Positions 1-9,770 of a DNA stretch of 59,578 nt are shown here, in pieces; position 1 is the stretch's first letter, and every line of letters begins with the position of its first letter. Location of the stretch: positions 1 through 59,578 of the forward strand of contig JADLFM010000065.1 in assembly GCA_020845495.1 (NCBI GenBank). Reading direction: 5' to 3'. Below the pieces are notes generated by a model. That model searched no databases. It saw only the letters and a list, made by a program, of their open reading frames with translations, and had not been told where the DNA came from. The translations under genes were made by a program, and so were the position numbers. This DNA is from Chloroflexota bacterium. GTDB lineage: Bacteria; Chloroflexota; UBA6077; JACCZL01.

Positions 1-1274
1 CCGAGGCCTCGGCACCCCAGGCGGAGCGGAAGCCGCCGATGACCTTGCGGTGGATGACCGAGGGGCGCAGGTCGCGCTCGGAGCTGTTGTTGGTGGGCTC
101 GACGCCGTCGCGGTGCAGGAAGACGTACAAGCTGTCGCGGTGGGTGCGGTAGCGCTGCTGGAGCCGTGCGGCCTCCGTCTTTGGCGCGACGTAGCGGTCG
201 AACACCAGCCGATCGGTGGCGTTCTCGATGAGCAGCCGGCGCCGTGCAAAGGTCTGCGGGGTGACCTGCGTCCGTTCACGGTGCAGGCCGATCGCGCGTC
301 CGAAGACGTGTCGGAGCTCGATCGCCCACAGCCACGCCTCGCCGGTGTCCGCCTCGACGGCGAAGGTCAAGTCGCGCTCCTGGTGGCTCAGGCAGATCTG
401 GTGCTCGGTGGCCGGGGTCAGGATCTGGGGAGCCCAGAGGTCCGCGCCCCAGACCTCCGGCTCGGCCCCGGCCAGGAACGCGTCGATCACCTCGCCGCCA
501 CGGCTGGGCGCGATGACGTGGTAGCTGGCCTCGGCTGTCTGGAAGACCCACTGCCAGTGATTGCGCCCGGCCACCCGCGCTGGTCTCATCCGAGTTGATG
601 ACCGGACTGCCACGGACCTGTTCCCGGATGGCGGTGTACGTCGGCCGGGCACGCTCGACCCAGCGCCGCAGCGCGTTCTCCACCCCGCCCTGACTGATCG
701 CGAGCCCAAACACGTCCCGACAGACCTCCACCAGCCGCTCGTAGCCGACGTGATGCCGCTCGTGGAAGTACGAGAGCAGCGCCTCGACATTGGGCCCGAA
801 CGTCCGCCGCGGCTCCAGTCCGGCCGGGTACGTGCCGGCCGTCTGCTCGCCACACTGCTCGCAGGCCACGCTGTACTGCCACGCTTCGACCACCACCGGC
901 GCGAAGACCGGCAGCTCGACGACCTGGCTGCGTCCCACCCGGCGCCCGCCCAGCTGGGGCAGTTCGTGGCCACAACCCCCACACACGCGCGGCCGGCATG
1001 CGATGACGACGTCCGGCTCGCTCCGCACCCGGCTGCTCCCGACGTGGCCGCGCTTCGGCCCCAGCTTCCGCCGCCCCGCCACGCGGTTGGCCTTCCGAGC
1101 CTGCGACGGCGGCACCGACGAGTTCTCCGGCGTCTTCGCCGGCTGCCGGAACTGTGCCAGCTCCTCTTCCAGCTCCCGGATCTTCTCGTCCCGCTCCGCC
1201 AGCTCCGCCAACTGGCGCTGCACCAGCTCCAGCAGCTCCTCGCGACTCAGTCCGGCCAGTTCATCGTCCGCCAT
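1..1274 (-). pseudogene. IS66-family transposase, frameshifted and cut by the window edge
   Basis: The N-terminal part (1274 down to about 580) reads as an IS66 transposase: a leucine-rich coiled coil with the motif ELEEELAQF, then a zinc-finger-like C-x2-C ... C-x2-C region and the first catalytic Asp in VINSDET. Just after DETSA (near 577-583) the frame breaks. Moving by one base gives RVAGRNHWQWVF, and that second frame stays open to base 1. It carries a second Asp in GADLWAPQ, the helix CLSHQERDLTFAVE, and the catalytic Glu in NNSSERDLRP. All three DDE residues are therefore present but split over two frames, consistent with a one-base deletion. No TnpA/TnpB partner genes are visible, as in single-ORF relatives. 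A dead copy is most likely; programmed frameshifting or a sequencing error cannot be excluded. The 3' end lies outside the window. Confidence 0.9.
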
Positions 1275-1340
1275 CGTGTCAGCAGGTTAACAAAACCACC
1301 ACTCACGCCGCGACTCGCACGGCCGGTCGGCGTAGGTGTG

Positions 1341-1354
1341 CAGTTACCAGTTAC
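1341..1354. repeat. 7-bp direct repeat near the IS66 start, possible element end
   Basis: CAGTTAC occurs twice in tandem 67-80 bp upstream of the transposase start. On the transposase strand this reads GTAACTGGTAACTG, which resembles the GTAA-type termini of IS66 elements. The other end lies outside the window, so the call as an inverted-repeat end is a guess. Confidence 0.25.
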
Positions 1355-1415
1355 GGTCGGCTGCTGTTTCACCGTTTCAGGTGGACGGTCGTAGCCTGGG
1401 ACGGAGTGGGAGACG

Positions 1416-3155
1416 TCAGGCACGGGTGGCGAGCCAGCGGACGGCATACGGCTCGAGGATGAGTTGACGGTCGGCGACGACCTGTTCGTCGGCCAGGAGA
1501 TCGTGCCAGGGCGCACGTGTGGGTAGGCCGAGAGGGGTGGGGTCCACGCTCGCTGGTGCGCCCGATACGTTATGAAGCGCCACAACCACCTCGCCGTTCT
1601 GAGGGCCGCGTCGGAGGCCGAAGACGCTCGGACCGAGCGCGAGAATGGCCTGGGGCGCGTTCGGGTGGAAGGCCGGGTGAGTGCGTCGTGCCCGGAGCAG
1701 GGTGACGTAGCCCGCAAAAACCCGAGCCGCCTCGGAGGACGGGTCGGCGAGGCGTCGCTCGACGTCGGCAAGCCGAAGCTGCTCGTGGTTCAGGTCGCGC
1801 TTCCAGCCTGAGCGCTCGAACCCAGCCCGATCGTTGTGCGATCCGAACAGGCTATGAAGGTAGATACCGGGCACGCCGGCCAGCGCGAGCATGATTGCCT
1901 GCGAGCAGAGGAAGCGGCCGCACTTCGTCTCCCAGGGCTCGGACCGGTCATGTGGGTCAGAGAGGGCGTCGAACAGTGTGGCGTTCAACTCGTAGGGGCT
2001 CTCACTGCCGTCCGGATTCGTCTTGTACGAGACGGCACCGCCGTGGGCTTCCACACGGGCGGCCAACCCGCGAACGTCGTCGTCGGAGAGGTACCCCTTC
2101 GCCGGCACGACCCCGATGCCGTCGTGCGAGGCTTCGAAGTTGAAGAAAGTCGTCTCAGCCGAAGGGGGCTCGAGCCCGCTCGCCCAGGCAGATAATCGCC
2201 GTGCGTCGCCGCTGGCCAGGGCGTGCAGCACCAATGGCGCGAGCGGGAACTGGTACACCATCTGGGCCTCGTCGTGGCCGTTCCCAAAGTAGCTGATGTT
2301 GTCACTATGCGGAACGTTTGTCTCGGTCACGATCGCCACGTCAGGTGCGACCACGTCGAGGACGTCGCGGAACAACTTGACGACCTCATGGGTCGGGCGC
2401 AGGTGTATGCAGTTCGTGCCGATCTCTTTCCAGAGGTAGCCAACGGCATCCATCCGCACGAGCGACGCCCCCCGCTCGACATACCCCAGCAGCACCTCGA
2501 TCATTCTGAGCAGTACGGCTGGGCTGGCGTAGTTCAGATCGACCTGATCGGGGCCGAAAGTGGTCCAGACGTGGCACAGTCCTGACACCGTCTCCACCTG
2601 AGTCAACAGCGGTGTGGTGCGGGGGCGCGTGACCTCAGAGACGTCGAGGGCCGGATCGACCGTGATGAAGAAATCGTCGTATGGCGCCGCACCGCGTAGA
2701 AACGCCTGGAACCACGGACTGTGGGCCGAGACGTGATTCAGCACGAGATCGAACATCAGGCCGAAGCGACGGCCGAGCGCGGACACATCGTCCCAGCCGC
2801 CAAGCTCCGGCCGGACCTGTTCGTAGTCGATCACCGAGAAGCCGTAGTCGGAGGAGTAGGGGGAGAACGGCAGGATATGGATCGTCGAGACGAGGCCGCT
2901 CAGGTGACGCTCGGCGAAGCGGCGTAGTGCGGCAAGAGGTGGCAGGTCGTCGGCGAGGAGCGAGTCGCCGTAGATGATGAGGACGACGTCCCGCTCGTCG
3001 AACCGGTCTTCTGGCGGGCGCGTTCGTGGTTTAGGGGGCGTCTGGTCGAGCAGTCGCCCGAGTGTGGCGAAGGTGCGATCTCCGATGTCCGCACCGTAGA
3101 GGAATCGCAGTCGCTCGCGCATTCGTGCCCGCGCGGCCTCTGCCGCCGTCGCCAT
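1416..3155 (-). CDS. GH13_18 sugar phosphorylase (sucrose/glucosylglycerate phosphorylase type)
   Basis: A 579-residue alpha-amylase-fold enzyme expected to split an alpha-glucoside with inorganic phosphate, releasing glucose 1-phosphate. The TIM-barrel markers are in order: ILPFSPYSSDYGF (about 94-106), DLVLNHVSAHSPWF (about 136-149), nucleophile D236 in VRMDAVGYLWKE, acid/base E278 in TETNVPH, and D345 in FEASHDGIG. DYGFSVIDY and SHDGIG are typical of subfamily GH13_18 rather than of hydrolytic amylases. The acceptor (fructose, glycerate, glycerol) cannot be read from the sequence. I chose the ATG at 3155; an upstream start at 3230 would add 25 poorly conserved residues. It stands alone between the transposase remnant and the glycosyltransferase operon. 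Confidence 0.85.
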   Translation of the reverse strand: MATAAEAARARMRERLRFLYGADIGDRTFATLGRLLDQTPPKPRTRPPEDRFDERDVVLIIYGDSLLADDLPPLAALRRFAERHLSGLVSTIHILPFSPYSSDYGFSVIDYEQVRPELGGWDDVSALGRRFGLMFDLVLNHVSAHSPWFQAFLRGAAPYDDFFITVDPALDVSEVTRPRTTPLLTQVETVSGLCHVWTTFGPDQVDLNYASPAVLLRMIEVLLGYVERGASLVRMDAVGYLWKEIGTNCIHLRPTHEVVKLFRDVLDVVAPDVAIVTETNVPHSDNISYFGNGHDEAQMVYQFPLAPLVLHALASGDARRLSAWASGLEPPSAETTFFNFEASHDGIGVVPAKGYLSDDDVRGLAARVEAHGGAVSYKTNPDGSESPYELNATLFDALSDPHDRSEPWETKCGRFLCSQAIMLALAGVPGIYLHSLFGSHNDRAGFERSGWKRDLNHEQLRLADVERRLADPSSEAARVFAGYVTLLRARRTHPAFHPNAPQAILALGPSVFGLRRGPQNGEVVVALHNVSGAPASVDPTPLGLPTRAPWHDLLADEQVVADRQLILEPYAVRWLATRA

Positions 3156-3345
3156 GCCGTCCCCTCCCGCCCGGTCCGTGCTCCGCAAGCCGAGCACTCC
3201 GTCGCTCGCCCACGTCCTGCTGATGCCCATCGTGCCCGATACCTATCTGCCACGTCAGTATCGCGGATCGCACCCGGCTGGCCAAACTGACGCCGTGGCA
3301 CGCACGGGACACCGGCTCGGTGTGGAGTGTTGCACTCCAGGACGC

Positions 3346-4830
3346 TCAGGCGATGGGGACCTCGGTTGACTCCCGCGAGCGATGAGCGCCGACGGCCAGG
3401 TGCCGGGTAACCAGGAGGCGTACATGCTCGACCAGCCAGGTGACGGCGCCGGCCGCGAGTACCGCCACGAGCGGATCGACCGGGAAGCGGTACCGGGCGA
3501 CGTTACCGACGATGGCGGCGCTCACGAACAGCAGCGTCACGGAGGCGAGACCAACCACGACCGCCGGCCGCCAACGTCGACGGACCAGCGCGGCAAGGGT
3601 TCCGAGGAGTGCCAGGAGCGGAAGGATCGGGCCAACGTACCCCGGCTGCCAGAGCGAGACGAGCGCCGACCCGGTTGGGGCAGCCGCGTCTTCGGCAGGC
3701 GTGGCCGCTACGAGCAGGTGGCCTGAGCCCTCGTCCTCCCAACGTTGGCGAGCAGTATCGGCGGTGTTGCGGTAATCGCGCAGCCGCTCAACTGACCCGT
3801 CCGCGAGATTGAAGAAGCGCTGCAACGTCCCTTGGAGGTAGTATCCAGGCCGACGCAAGATCGCCTCGATGGCGAGGTCGCGCATCAGACGGTCGGCTTC
3901 GGCCGGGCTGATCCCAAGCTCGCGACGCAGGCGGGTATGGATCGCCTTGCCGGACGACCCGTTGTCGGCGGCCTGCTGGAGAATCTTGCGTGCCATCAGC
4001 CGGTCGGGCGGCTCGTTGGCGTGCAGGGTCGGGTCGTAGTAAGTCCAGGCGCCTCGGTCGTGACGGGCCGTCCGACCCACCAGACTCTGTCCGAGGCTCC
4101 CCACTGAGGCCGCATCGTGCTCGGTGGCGGAACGCACGAGCCACGGTAGTAGCAGCAGGCCGAAGGCGCCGATCCCAACCGCCGACGCGACGAACGTGTG
4201 ACGCCAGGAGCGCGAGACGAGCAGCGCGCCGAGAGGGATGAGTGGCACGAGCGCCTGGGCGACCGGGCGTGTCAGTGTGGCGGCGCCGACCAGCAGGCCG
4301 GCCAGAGCGTAGAGAGCCAGCCGGCTGCGCCTGCCGCCAGCGTGTCGGAGCGCCGCCACGAGCGCCGTCATTGCGCCGACCACCAGCGGCACGAACAACG
4401 CCTCGGTCATGATGCTGTGCTCGACCAGCACGAGCGCACCGTCGAGCGCGGCGAGCAGCCCGGCCACCACTCCGACCAGTCGCCCGAGCCTCGCCGGCGG
4501 GAAGCAGAGCCGCCCGAGCAGGACGGTCAGCCCGGCCGTCGCGACGCCGAGCAGGTGCTGAAGGAAGACGACCGAGCGCAGATCTTCGCCGCCCGCCGCG
4601 ATGGCGAACCCCACAAAAGCCGGGTAGGCCGGCGTACGCTTCGAGGACAACTCGAGGTCGTTGCCGCGCGCTAGCGCGTAGGCAGGTGCGAGATACCCCT
4701 CGCTGTCGCCAGTGGCGAAGACCGGAGCCCGGTAGAGGAAGGCCGCGCGCAGCCCCCCGGCTACCAGGACCACCAGCAGCAGCATGGCGAGATCGGGGTG
4801 GCGGCGAATCCAGCCCATGAAGGCCGTCAT
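3346..4830 (-). CDS. GT-C membrane glycosyltransferase, family 39-like (array copy 4)
   Basis: A 494-residue polytopic membrane protein and the last gene of the five-gene operon. After the first membrane helix (about 14-32) comes the short acidic loop VFATGDSEGYLAPAY, which occupies the place of the catalytic acidic loop in GT39/ArnT-type enzymes. Then follow RTPAYPAF, LQHLLG, VEHSIMTEALF and TRPVAQALVPL. A soluble central segment (about 240-370) contains ISPAEADRLMRDLAIEA and RRPGYYLQGTL. The last helices carry RYRFPVDPL. These enzymes usually move a sugar from a polyprenyl phosphate to an acceptor outside the membrane. Its start codon overlaps the previous stop by one base (TGATG), so translation is probably coupled. 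The acceptor is unknown. Confidence 0.8.
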   Translation of the reverse strand: MTAFMGWIRRHPDLAMLLLVVLVAGGLRAAFLYRAPVFATGDSEGYLAPAYALARGNDLELSSKRTPAYPAFVGFAIAAGGEDLRSVVFLQHLLGVATAGLTVLLGRLCFPPARLGRLVGVVAGLLAALDGALVLVEHSIMTEALFVPLVVGAMTALVAALRHAGGRRSRLALYALAGLLVGAATLTRPVAQALVPLIPLGALLVSRSWRHTFVASAVGIGAFGLLLLPWLVRSATEHDAASVGSLGQSLVGRTARHDRGAWTYYDPTLHANEPPDRLMARKILQQAADNGSSGKAIHTRLRRELGISPAEADRLMRDLAIEAILRRPGYYLQGTLQRFFNLADGSVERLRDYRNTADTARQRWEDEGSGHLLVAATPAEDAAAPTGSALVSLWQPGYVGPILPLLALLGTLAALVRRRWRPAVVVGLASVTLLFVSAAIVGNVARYRFPVDPLVAVLAAGAVTWLVEHVRLLVTRHLAVGAHRSRESTEVPIA

Positions 4831-6683
4831 CAGCCGACTCGCCCGGGGCGAGCTTGCGTGGTGCGCGGCCGTTCGTCACACGTCCGTTCGTCGTGCTCCC
4901 GGCCCGCCGTGACCCGGCTGCTTCCAGACTCCGCCTGGCTCGCGTCGGCCGCGGCTCCGTCGACTCCGCGTGTCCTGGCAGCCGCGCGAACGGCGGGACG
5001 TGCACGGCGTATCAGGAGCAGCCCGAGGCCCACGGCGCCGCCGACCGCCACGACGGTAATGGCCGGATCCACTGGGTAGCGGTAACGCTCCTGGGGGCCG
5101 TTCAGGGCCGCGCTCGCCAGGACCAGGACGAGCGCGCTCCCGCCAACAAACAGGCCCGGGCGCCAATGGGGGTGCAGCCCGCACGCAACCAGCCCGAGCG
5201 CGAACAGGATGAGCGGCAGCGGCGCGTAGTCGGCGGGCTGATAGAGCCGCAGGCGCTGGCTGGCGAAGCGTCCGTCGTCGTCCGAGCGGGCGCTCGCGAG
5301 CAGCGGTCTCGTTCGCTCCTCCCAGACCACGTCCTTGCGCTCGGCCTCGTGGTCGCGCAGTTTGACGTCAGCGCCACTGAAGATGCGCTGCGCGAACGCT
5401 AGCGAGCCAGTAGCGAAGTAGAGCGGCTGGCGCTCGATGGCGCTCAGCGCGAGATCCCGCATCAGGCCGTTCACTTCGACCGGATCCAGCGCGAGCTCCT
5501 GGCGTAGGCGCTGGGCGATGGTCCCGTCCGAGTCGCCGTGTTGCGCGCCCTGCTCCACGATCTCGATGGCTCGCGCCCGGAGTGGATCGGCCTCGGCGCG
5601 GCCAGGATCGGCGAAGGCGAAGCCTCGGTCATAGGTGGCCGTCCGAGCGATCAGAGTGCGGCCGAAGGTGCTGGGCGCCGACAGGTCGTGCTCCAGGCGA
5701 TTGCGGATCGTCCAGGGAGCCACCGCCATCGCGTACCCGGCGAGCAAGGCTCCGAGGGCCACGAGCGCGGTGCGCGTTGGGGCTGGCCAGGCGAGCGCGC
5801 CGGCGCCGAACCGTGGGTGAGGGTCGGTGCCCCGACGAAGGAGCGGATGCCAGGACGCCGTGACCGTATAGACGGCGAGGACGGCGAGCGGCAGGAACGC
5901 TTGCGCGATCGGCTTGACGAGCGTCGCGATGCCGAGCAGCAGTCCGCCGAGGAGCCACGGTCCGGCCCCACCCCAATCAACCCCGCCTCGCCTGGCAGCA
6001 GCCCGCTCCTCGGTCGACGGCGTCTCCCCAACAGAGAATCCCATCGCCGTCATTTCGTGGCGTCCGCTGAGCCGCCAGGCCCAGACGAGTGTGACCAGCA
6101 TCCCCGTCGTGACGAACGCCAGGAGACATTCCGCGAGCAGGTAATGTTCGTAGACGACGAGCGGCGCCGATACTCCGACGAGCAGCCCGGCGAACAGTCC
6201 TACGCCCCGCCCGGCAACGTTTCTGCCGAATGTCAGTCGTCCGAGCACGCAGGTCAGCCCCGCCGTCCCCGCTCCGAGCAGGTGCTGGAGCAGCAGGATG
6301 CCGCGCAGGTCGTTGCCGGTCAGCAGCAGGCTGCCAGCCAGGAAGAACGGATAGCCGGGCGTCCGACGTAGTCCCAACTGAAGGTCGCCGGAGTGGATGA
6401 GATCCCAGGCCGGTAGAAAGTACGCCTGGCTGTCCTTGGCAATAAATGGCGGGATCCGGAGCGCGAATCCGAGCTTGAACGCCAGCGCCACAGCGAGCAC
6501 GATGGCCACGATCACCGCATCAGGGTGCCGCCCGGCGACCGCGCGAAGGCCAGCGATGCGAACGGCTCGACGGCCGCCCATGCAGTGGTCACTCGACGTG
6601 CGTGCCGACGTGTTCACTGCCACGCGCGTGGATTCCGGCGGCTCGACTGCATCGGTGGTCGGAGATGTGGCGGGCGCGCTCAC
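4830..6683 (-). CDS. GT-C membrane glycosyltransferase, family 39-like (array copy 3)
   Basis: At 617 residues this is the longest of the four paralogs. It has an extra N-terminal cytoplasmic stretch (about 1-50) and an Arg/Ala-rich C-terminal tail after the last helix. It keeps the shared marks: FIAKDSQAYFLPAWDLIHSG, RRTPGYPFFL, LQHLLGAGTAGLTCVLGRLTF, YEHYLLAECLL, VKPIAQAFLPL, the central LDPVEVNGLMRDLALSAIE with QPLYFATGSL, and ERYRYPVDPA. Start is GTG at 6683, overlapping the upstream stop by 4 nt (GTGA). An insertion near residues 210-240 separates two helices. Role inferred as an undecaprenyl/polyprenyl-phosphate-sugar-dependent transferase at the outer face of the membrane; no specific substrate is indicated. 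Confidence 0.8.
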   Translation of the reverse strand: MSAPATSPTTDAVEPPESTRVAVNTSARTSSDHCMGGRRAVRIAGLRAVAGRHPDAVIVAIVLAVALAFKLGFALRIPPFIAKDSQAYFLPAWDLIHSGDLQLGLRRTPGYPFFLAGSLLLTGNDLRGILLLQHLLGAGTAGLTCVLGRLTFGRNVAGRGVGLFAGLLVGVSAPLVVYEHYLLAECLLAFVTTGMLVTLVWAWRLSGRHEMTAMGFSVGETPSTEERAAARRGGVDWGGAGPWLLGGLLLGIATLVKPIAQAFLPLAVLAVYTVTASWHPLLRRGTDPHPRFGAGALAWPAPTRTALVALGALLAGYAMAVAPWTIRNRLEHDLSAPSTFGRTLIARTATYDRGFAFADPGRAEADPLRARAIEIVEQGAQHGDSDGTIAQRLRQELALDPVEVNGLMRDLALSAIERQPLYFATGSLAFAQRIFSGADVKLRDHEAERKDVVWEERTRPLLASARSDDDGRFASQRLRLYQPADYAPLPLILFALGLVACGLHPHWRPGLFVGGSALVLVLASAALNGPQERYRYPVDPAITVVAVGGAVGLGLLLIRRARPAVRAAARTRGVDGAAADASQAESGSSRVTAGREHDERTCDERPRTTQARPGRVG

Positions 6684-8209
6684 TGCCCGGCCTCAGCCAC
6701 GGGGGTTACGCCGGTTAATTGCCGGCCATCGGGGCGCGGCCGGACACGGCGGACCGCGAACGCAACCCAGCGGGCCAGCACCACGACTGCGCCGGCCCCA
6801 AACAGGGCGATGAGCGGATCGAGAGGGTAGCGGTAGCGCGGGACCGGACCGTCGAGCGCCGCCGACGCAAGCAGCAGCCCGAGGCCGGCCAATCCGGGCA
6901 CGAGCGACGGCGGCGCCGCAACCGCGCCAAGTAGCAGCCCCACCCCAGCCAGAATCGGGAGGATCGCCCCGACCGTCGAAGGCTGGAAGATACGAGTGAT
7001 CTGCTCGGCCGTCTCGACGCTCTGCTGTTCGGCCCTGGTGGCAGGCACGAGCAGGTGATCGAGGCGGTCTTCCCACTGCTCGCCCCACTCCTTGTCTCGC
7101 CGCATGACCCATCGGTCCGAATAGGTATCTTCCTTCTCCTTGCCGACGGTGATCTGGCCGGCCATCTGAAGGCTGCCGATAACGTAGTAACCGGGATGCT
7201 CGGCGATCGCTGCCAGCGCGACGCGGCGCATCACCCGATCCGATTCGGCCTCGGTCAGCCCAAATTCTTTCATCAAGCCAGCCTGCGTCGAGCGGACCGA
7301 GCGGCTATTGCGGATCGTGTTTCGCTTGCCTCGAATAAACTGACGCGTCTGCCCGTCGAGATCGTCGGTCGCGTGGCTCGCGGCGTTCTCGCCATCGAAG
7401 TAGCCTTCGTCGTACTTGATCGTTCTTGCGATCAGGCTGCGCCCAAGTCCCCCCGCTGCCGAGAGGGTGCCGTGCTCGCTCAGGTTGCGCAACATCCACG
7501 GCCCCATGACCACCACCAGGCCGAGCCCAACGAGCAGCGTGCCGCGCATGGACGCCAGGAGGCCGGATGGTATCCCCATCCTGGTGCGGCCAGCGCTCCG
7601 GATGGCTGCACCGCCGAGCAGGAACGCCACCGGCACCAGTGCCACCAGGGACTGAGCGACCGGGCGGGTCAGGCTGGCTGCGCCGAGCAACAAGCCGGCC
7701 AGCACCGTCCAGCCCCATTGGCGAGTCCGTGCGGCGAGCGAGAGCGCCGCCAGCGTCCCGAGGAGCAGCGTCGTGAAGAGCGTCTCGGTCATGACGCTCT
7801 GGCCCGACAGAATCAATGCGCCGTTCAGTGCGACGAGCAGCCCCGCAATGACGCCGGCCGTCCGGCCGAACGTCAGTCGACCGAGCAGGTAGGTCAGGAG
7901 TGCCGTGCCGACGCCAAGCAGGTGTTGGGCGAAGGCGAGACCGCGCAGATCTTCGCCTAGCAGCAGGATCGTCGCCGCGACGAAGACCGGGTACCCGGGA
8001 GGCCGGCGTAGCTCTGGATCGAACTGGCTGCCGTGAATCAGATCGAAGCCCGGCAGGTAATGGGACTGGCTATCGCCGGTCAGGATGACGGGTACGCGAT
8101 ACAAGAAGGCGAGCCGTAGCAGCAGCGCGAGCGTGCCGATCGTGACGAGCGCCACGGCGTCCGGGTGTCGTCGGACCTGGACCCAGGTGCGGCCGAGCAT
8201 ACGTGCCAC
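6680..8209 (-). CDS. GT-C membrane glycosyltransferase, family 39-like (array copy 2)
   Basis: A 509-residue paralog of its neighbours. Marks in order are VILTGDSQSHYLPGFDLIHG, RRPPGYPVFV, AQHLLGVGTALLTYLLGRL, SGQSVMTETLF, TRPVAQSLVALVP, a central segment with LTEAESDRVMRRVALAAIAE and HPGYYVIGSLQMA, and PRYRYPLDPL near the C terminus. About ten membrane helices are visible. The GTG at 8209 begins one base after the upstream stop; an ATG three codons inside (8200) is an alternative. In the shared LGRS...IARTIKYD segment it matches the other copies, so the family similarity covers the full length and not only the first loop. Confidence 0.8.
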   Translation of the reverse strand: MARMLGRTWVQVRRHPDAVALVTIGTLALLLRLAFLYRVPVILTGDSQSHYLPGFDLIHGSQFDPELRRPPGYPVFVAATILLLGEDLRGLAFAQHLLGVGTALLTYLLGRLTFGRTAGVIAGLLVALNGALILSGQSVMTETLFTTLLLGTLAALSLAARTRQWGWTVLAGLLLGAASLTRPVAQSLVALVPVAFLLGGAAIRSAGRTRMGIPSGLLASMRGTLLVGLGLVVVMGPWMLRNLSEHGTLSAAGGLGRSLIARTIKYDEGYFDGENAASHATDDLDGQTRQFIRGKRNTIRNSRSVRSTQAGLMKEFGLTEAESDRVMRRVALAAIAEHPGYYVIGSLQMAGQITVGKEKEDTYSDRWVMRRDKEWGEQWEDRLDHLLVPATRAEQQSVETAEQITRIFQPSTVGAILPILAGVGLLLGAVAAPPSLVPGLAGLGLLLASAALDGPVPRYRYPLDPLIALFGAGAVVVLARWVAFAVRRVRPRPDGRQLTGVTPVAEAGQ

Positions 8210-8210
8210 G

Positions 8211-9770
8211 TCAGACGCTCTCCGGCGCCGTGCCGGCGGCTGGCGTCGGCGTTCGGTGTGCGACCGTTCGAGTGGCTGATGGCGTCGCTCGTCGGGGCCG
8301 CGTCCATGATAGCAGCCAGGTCAGCCCCCATATGAGGCCGCCGGCCGCTGCCAGTGCGACGAGCGGATCCGTCGGGTAGCGGTAACGGGTGACCGGGCCG
8401 TCGAGTGCCGCCGACGTGACGAGCAGAGCCGCTGTCACCAGTCCGAAGGTGAGGGCTGGTCTGAGCCTCGGCACGGCGACGGCCACTACCATCCCGAGTA
8501 GTCCGAGCAGCGGCAGGATCGGCCCGAGCGCGGCCGGCTGCACCAGCCCGACCACCGCGCTCGCTCGGTCGAGTTCGTTTCGCTGCGCGTCGGTCGCGCG
8601 GCTCAGCAGGTACTCGACCCGGTCGTCCCACTCCTCCCGGCTGAGGCGGGCGTTCTGGGTCTTCCAATCCGTAGAGAGCTTCTCGACCTCACCGAGCAGC
8701 AATCGCCAGGTCATCTCCGCCGTGCCCCGCAGGTAGTAGCCCGGTTGCTCGAGGATCACCTTGACGGTCAGGTCGCGCATGAAGTGGTTGACGTCGGGGT
8801 CGCTCAGGCCGAGGCGGTCCTGGACGCGCCGGTAGATGACACCGTCGGAGAGGCGTTGTTTGATACCGCTCTGCACGATCTGGCGCGCGATGCCCTCGCG
8901 GCGCTCGTAGGCAGCAGCCTGGCGCGCGTCGTACCACGTGAAGCCGTCGTCGTGCTTCGCGGCCCGCGCGACGAGCGTCTGCCCGAGCGCGCCGGCCGTC
9001 GTGGCGCTCCCGTGAACGGCGGCGTTCCGAGCCATCCAGGGCACAATGACCGCCAGGACGCCGGCCCCAATCAGGGCGCTCGGCACGATCGCGCGCCGCA
9101 ATGAGCCACGGCTCGCCAGGACGATCAGCGGCAGCACCGGGACGAGTGCCTGCGTGACCGGCTTACAGAGGATGCACATACCAAGCAGCAAGCCGGTCGT
9201 GAGAAAGCTCCGGCGGTTGCTATGCCGAATCGCCAGCAGCAAGGCGTACAGCGTGACCAGCAGCAACGCCAGCAGGACGGCTTCGGGCATCACATAGTGC
9301 TCGGCGACCAGGAGCGCACCGTTCAGTGCCGTGAGCAGCGCCGCGAGCAGCCCGGCTGCGCGCCCGAAGGTCAGCCGACCAAGGAGGTACACCAGCACGG
9401 CGGTGCCGATCCCGAGCGCGTGCTGAGCCAACGCCACGGCGAGCAACTCATCGCCAAAGAGCGTCATCGCGCCGCTCAAGAACCAGGGGTAGACCGGCGT
9501 CCGGCGCACGCTCAGGTCGAAGCCGAGGCCGTGATTCAGATCCCAGGCCGGCAGGAAGTAGCTGACACTGTCCCGCAGGAGAAAGACTGGTACCCGGAAC
9601 GCGAAGGCGAAGCGAATTGCCGCCGCGACCACGACGATGAGCCCGATCGAGAGGGCATCCGGGTGCGCGAGGACGAACGCTCGGAGACGCCCGAACGATG
9701 CAGGTCGCGCCGACGTTACGGCCACCGACACGGGGCCGGGCTTAGCCGTGGCTCCTGGCGCCACTGGCAC
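8211..9770 (-). CDS. GT-C membrane glycosyltransferase, family 39-like (array copy 1)
   Basis: The 519-residue first member of the four-copy array. Motifs are VFLLRDSVSYFLPAWDLNHG, RRTPVYPWFL, AQHALGIGTAVLVYLLGRLTF, AEHYVMPEAVLL, CKPVTQALVPVLP, the central LSDPDVNHFMRDLTVKVI with QPGYYLRGTAEM, and TRYRYPTDPL. Its 5' end overlaps the end of the GT2 gene by 29 bp, so it is co-transcribed with it. GT2 enzymes of that type make polyprenyl-phosphate-linked sugars, the usual donors of GT-C enzymes, which makes the pair a plausible donor/transferase unit. Function beyond that is inferred. Confidence 0.8.
   Translation of the reverse strand: MPVAPGATAKPGPVSVAVTSARPASFGRLRAFVLAHPDALSIGLIVVVAAAIRFAFAFRVPVFLLRDSVSYFLPAWDLNHGLGFDLSVRRTPVYPWFLSGAMTLFGDELLAVALAQHALGIGTAVLVYLLGRLTFGRAAGLLAALLTALNGALLVAEHYVMPEAVLLALLLVTLYALLLAIRHSNRRSFLTTGLLLGMCILCKPVTQALVPVLPLIVLASRGSLRRAIVPSALIGAGVLAVIVPWMARNAAVHGSATTAGALGQTLVARAAKHDDGFTWYDARQAAAYERREGIARQIVQSGIKQRLSDGVIYRRVQDRLGLSDPDVNHFMRDLTVKVILEQPGYYLRGTAEMTWRLLLGEVEKLSTDWKTQNARLSREEWDDRVEYLLSRATDAQRNELDRASAVVGLVQPAALGPILPLLGLLGMVVAVAVPRLRPALTFGLVTAALLVTSAALDGPVTRYRYPTDPLVALAAAGGLIWGLTWLLSWTRPRRATPSATRTVAHRTPTPAAGTAPESV

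Noticed and set aside
50..598. Open frame on the plus strand opposite the transposase
   Set aside because: It is the antisense of the second-frame half of the IS66 protein, which carries the conserved motifs.
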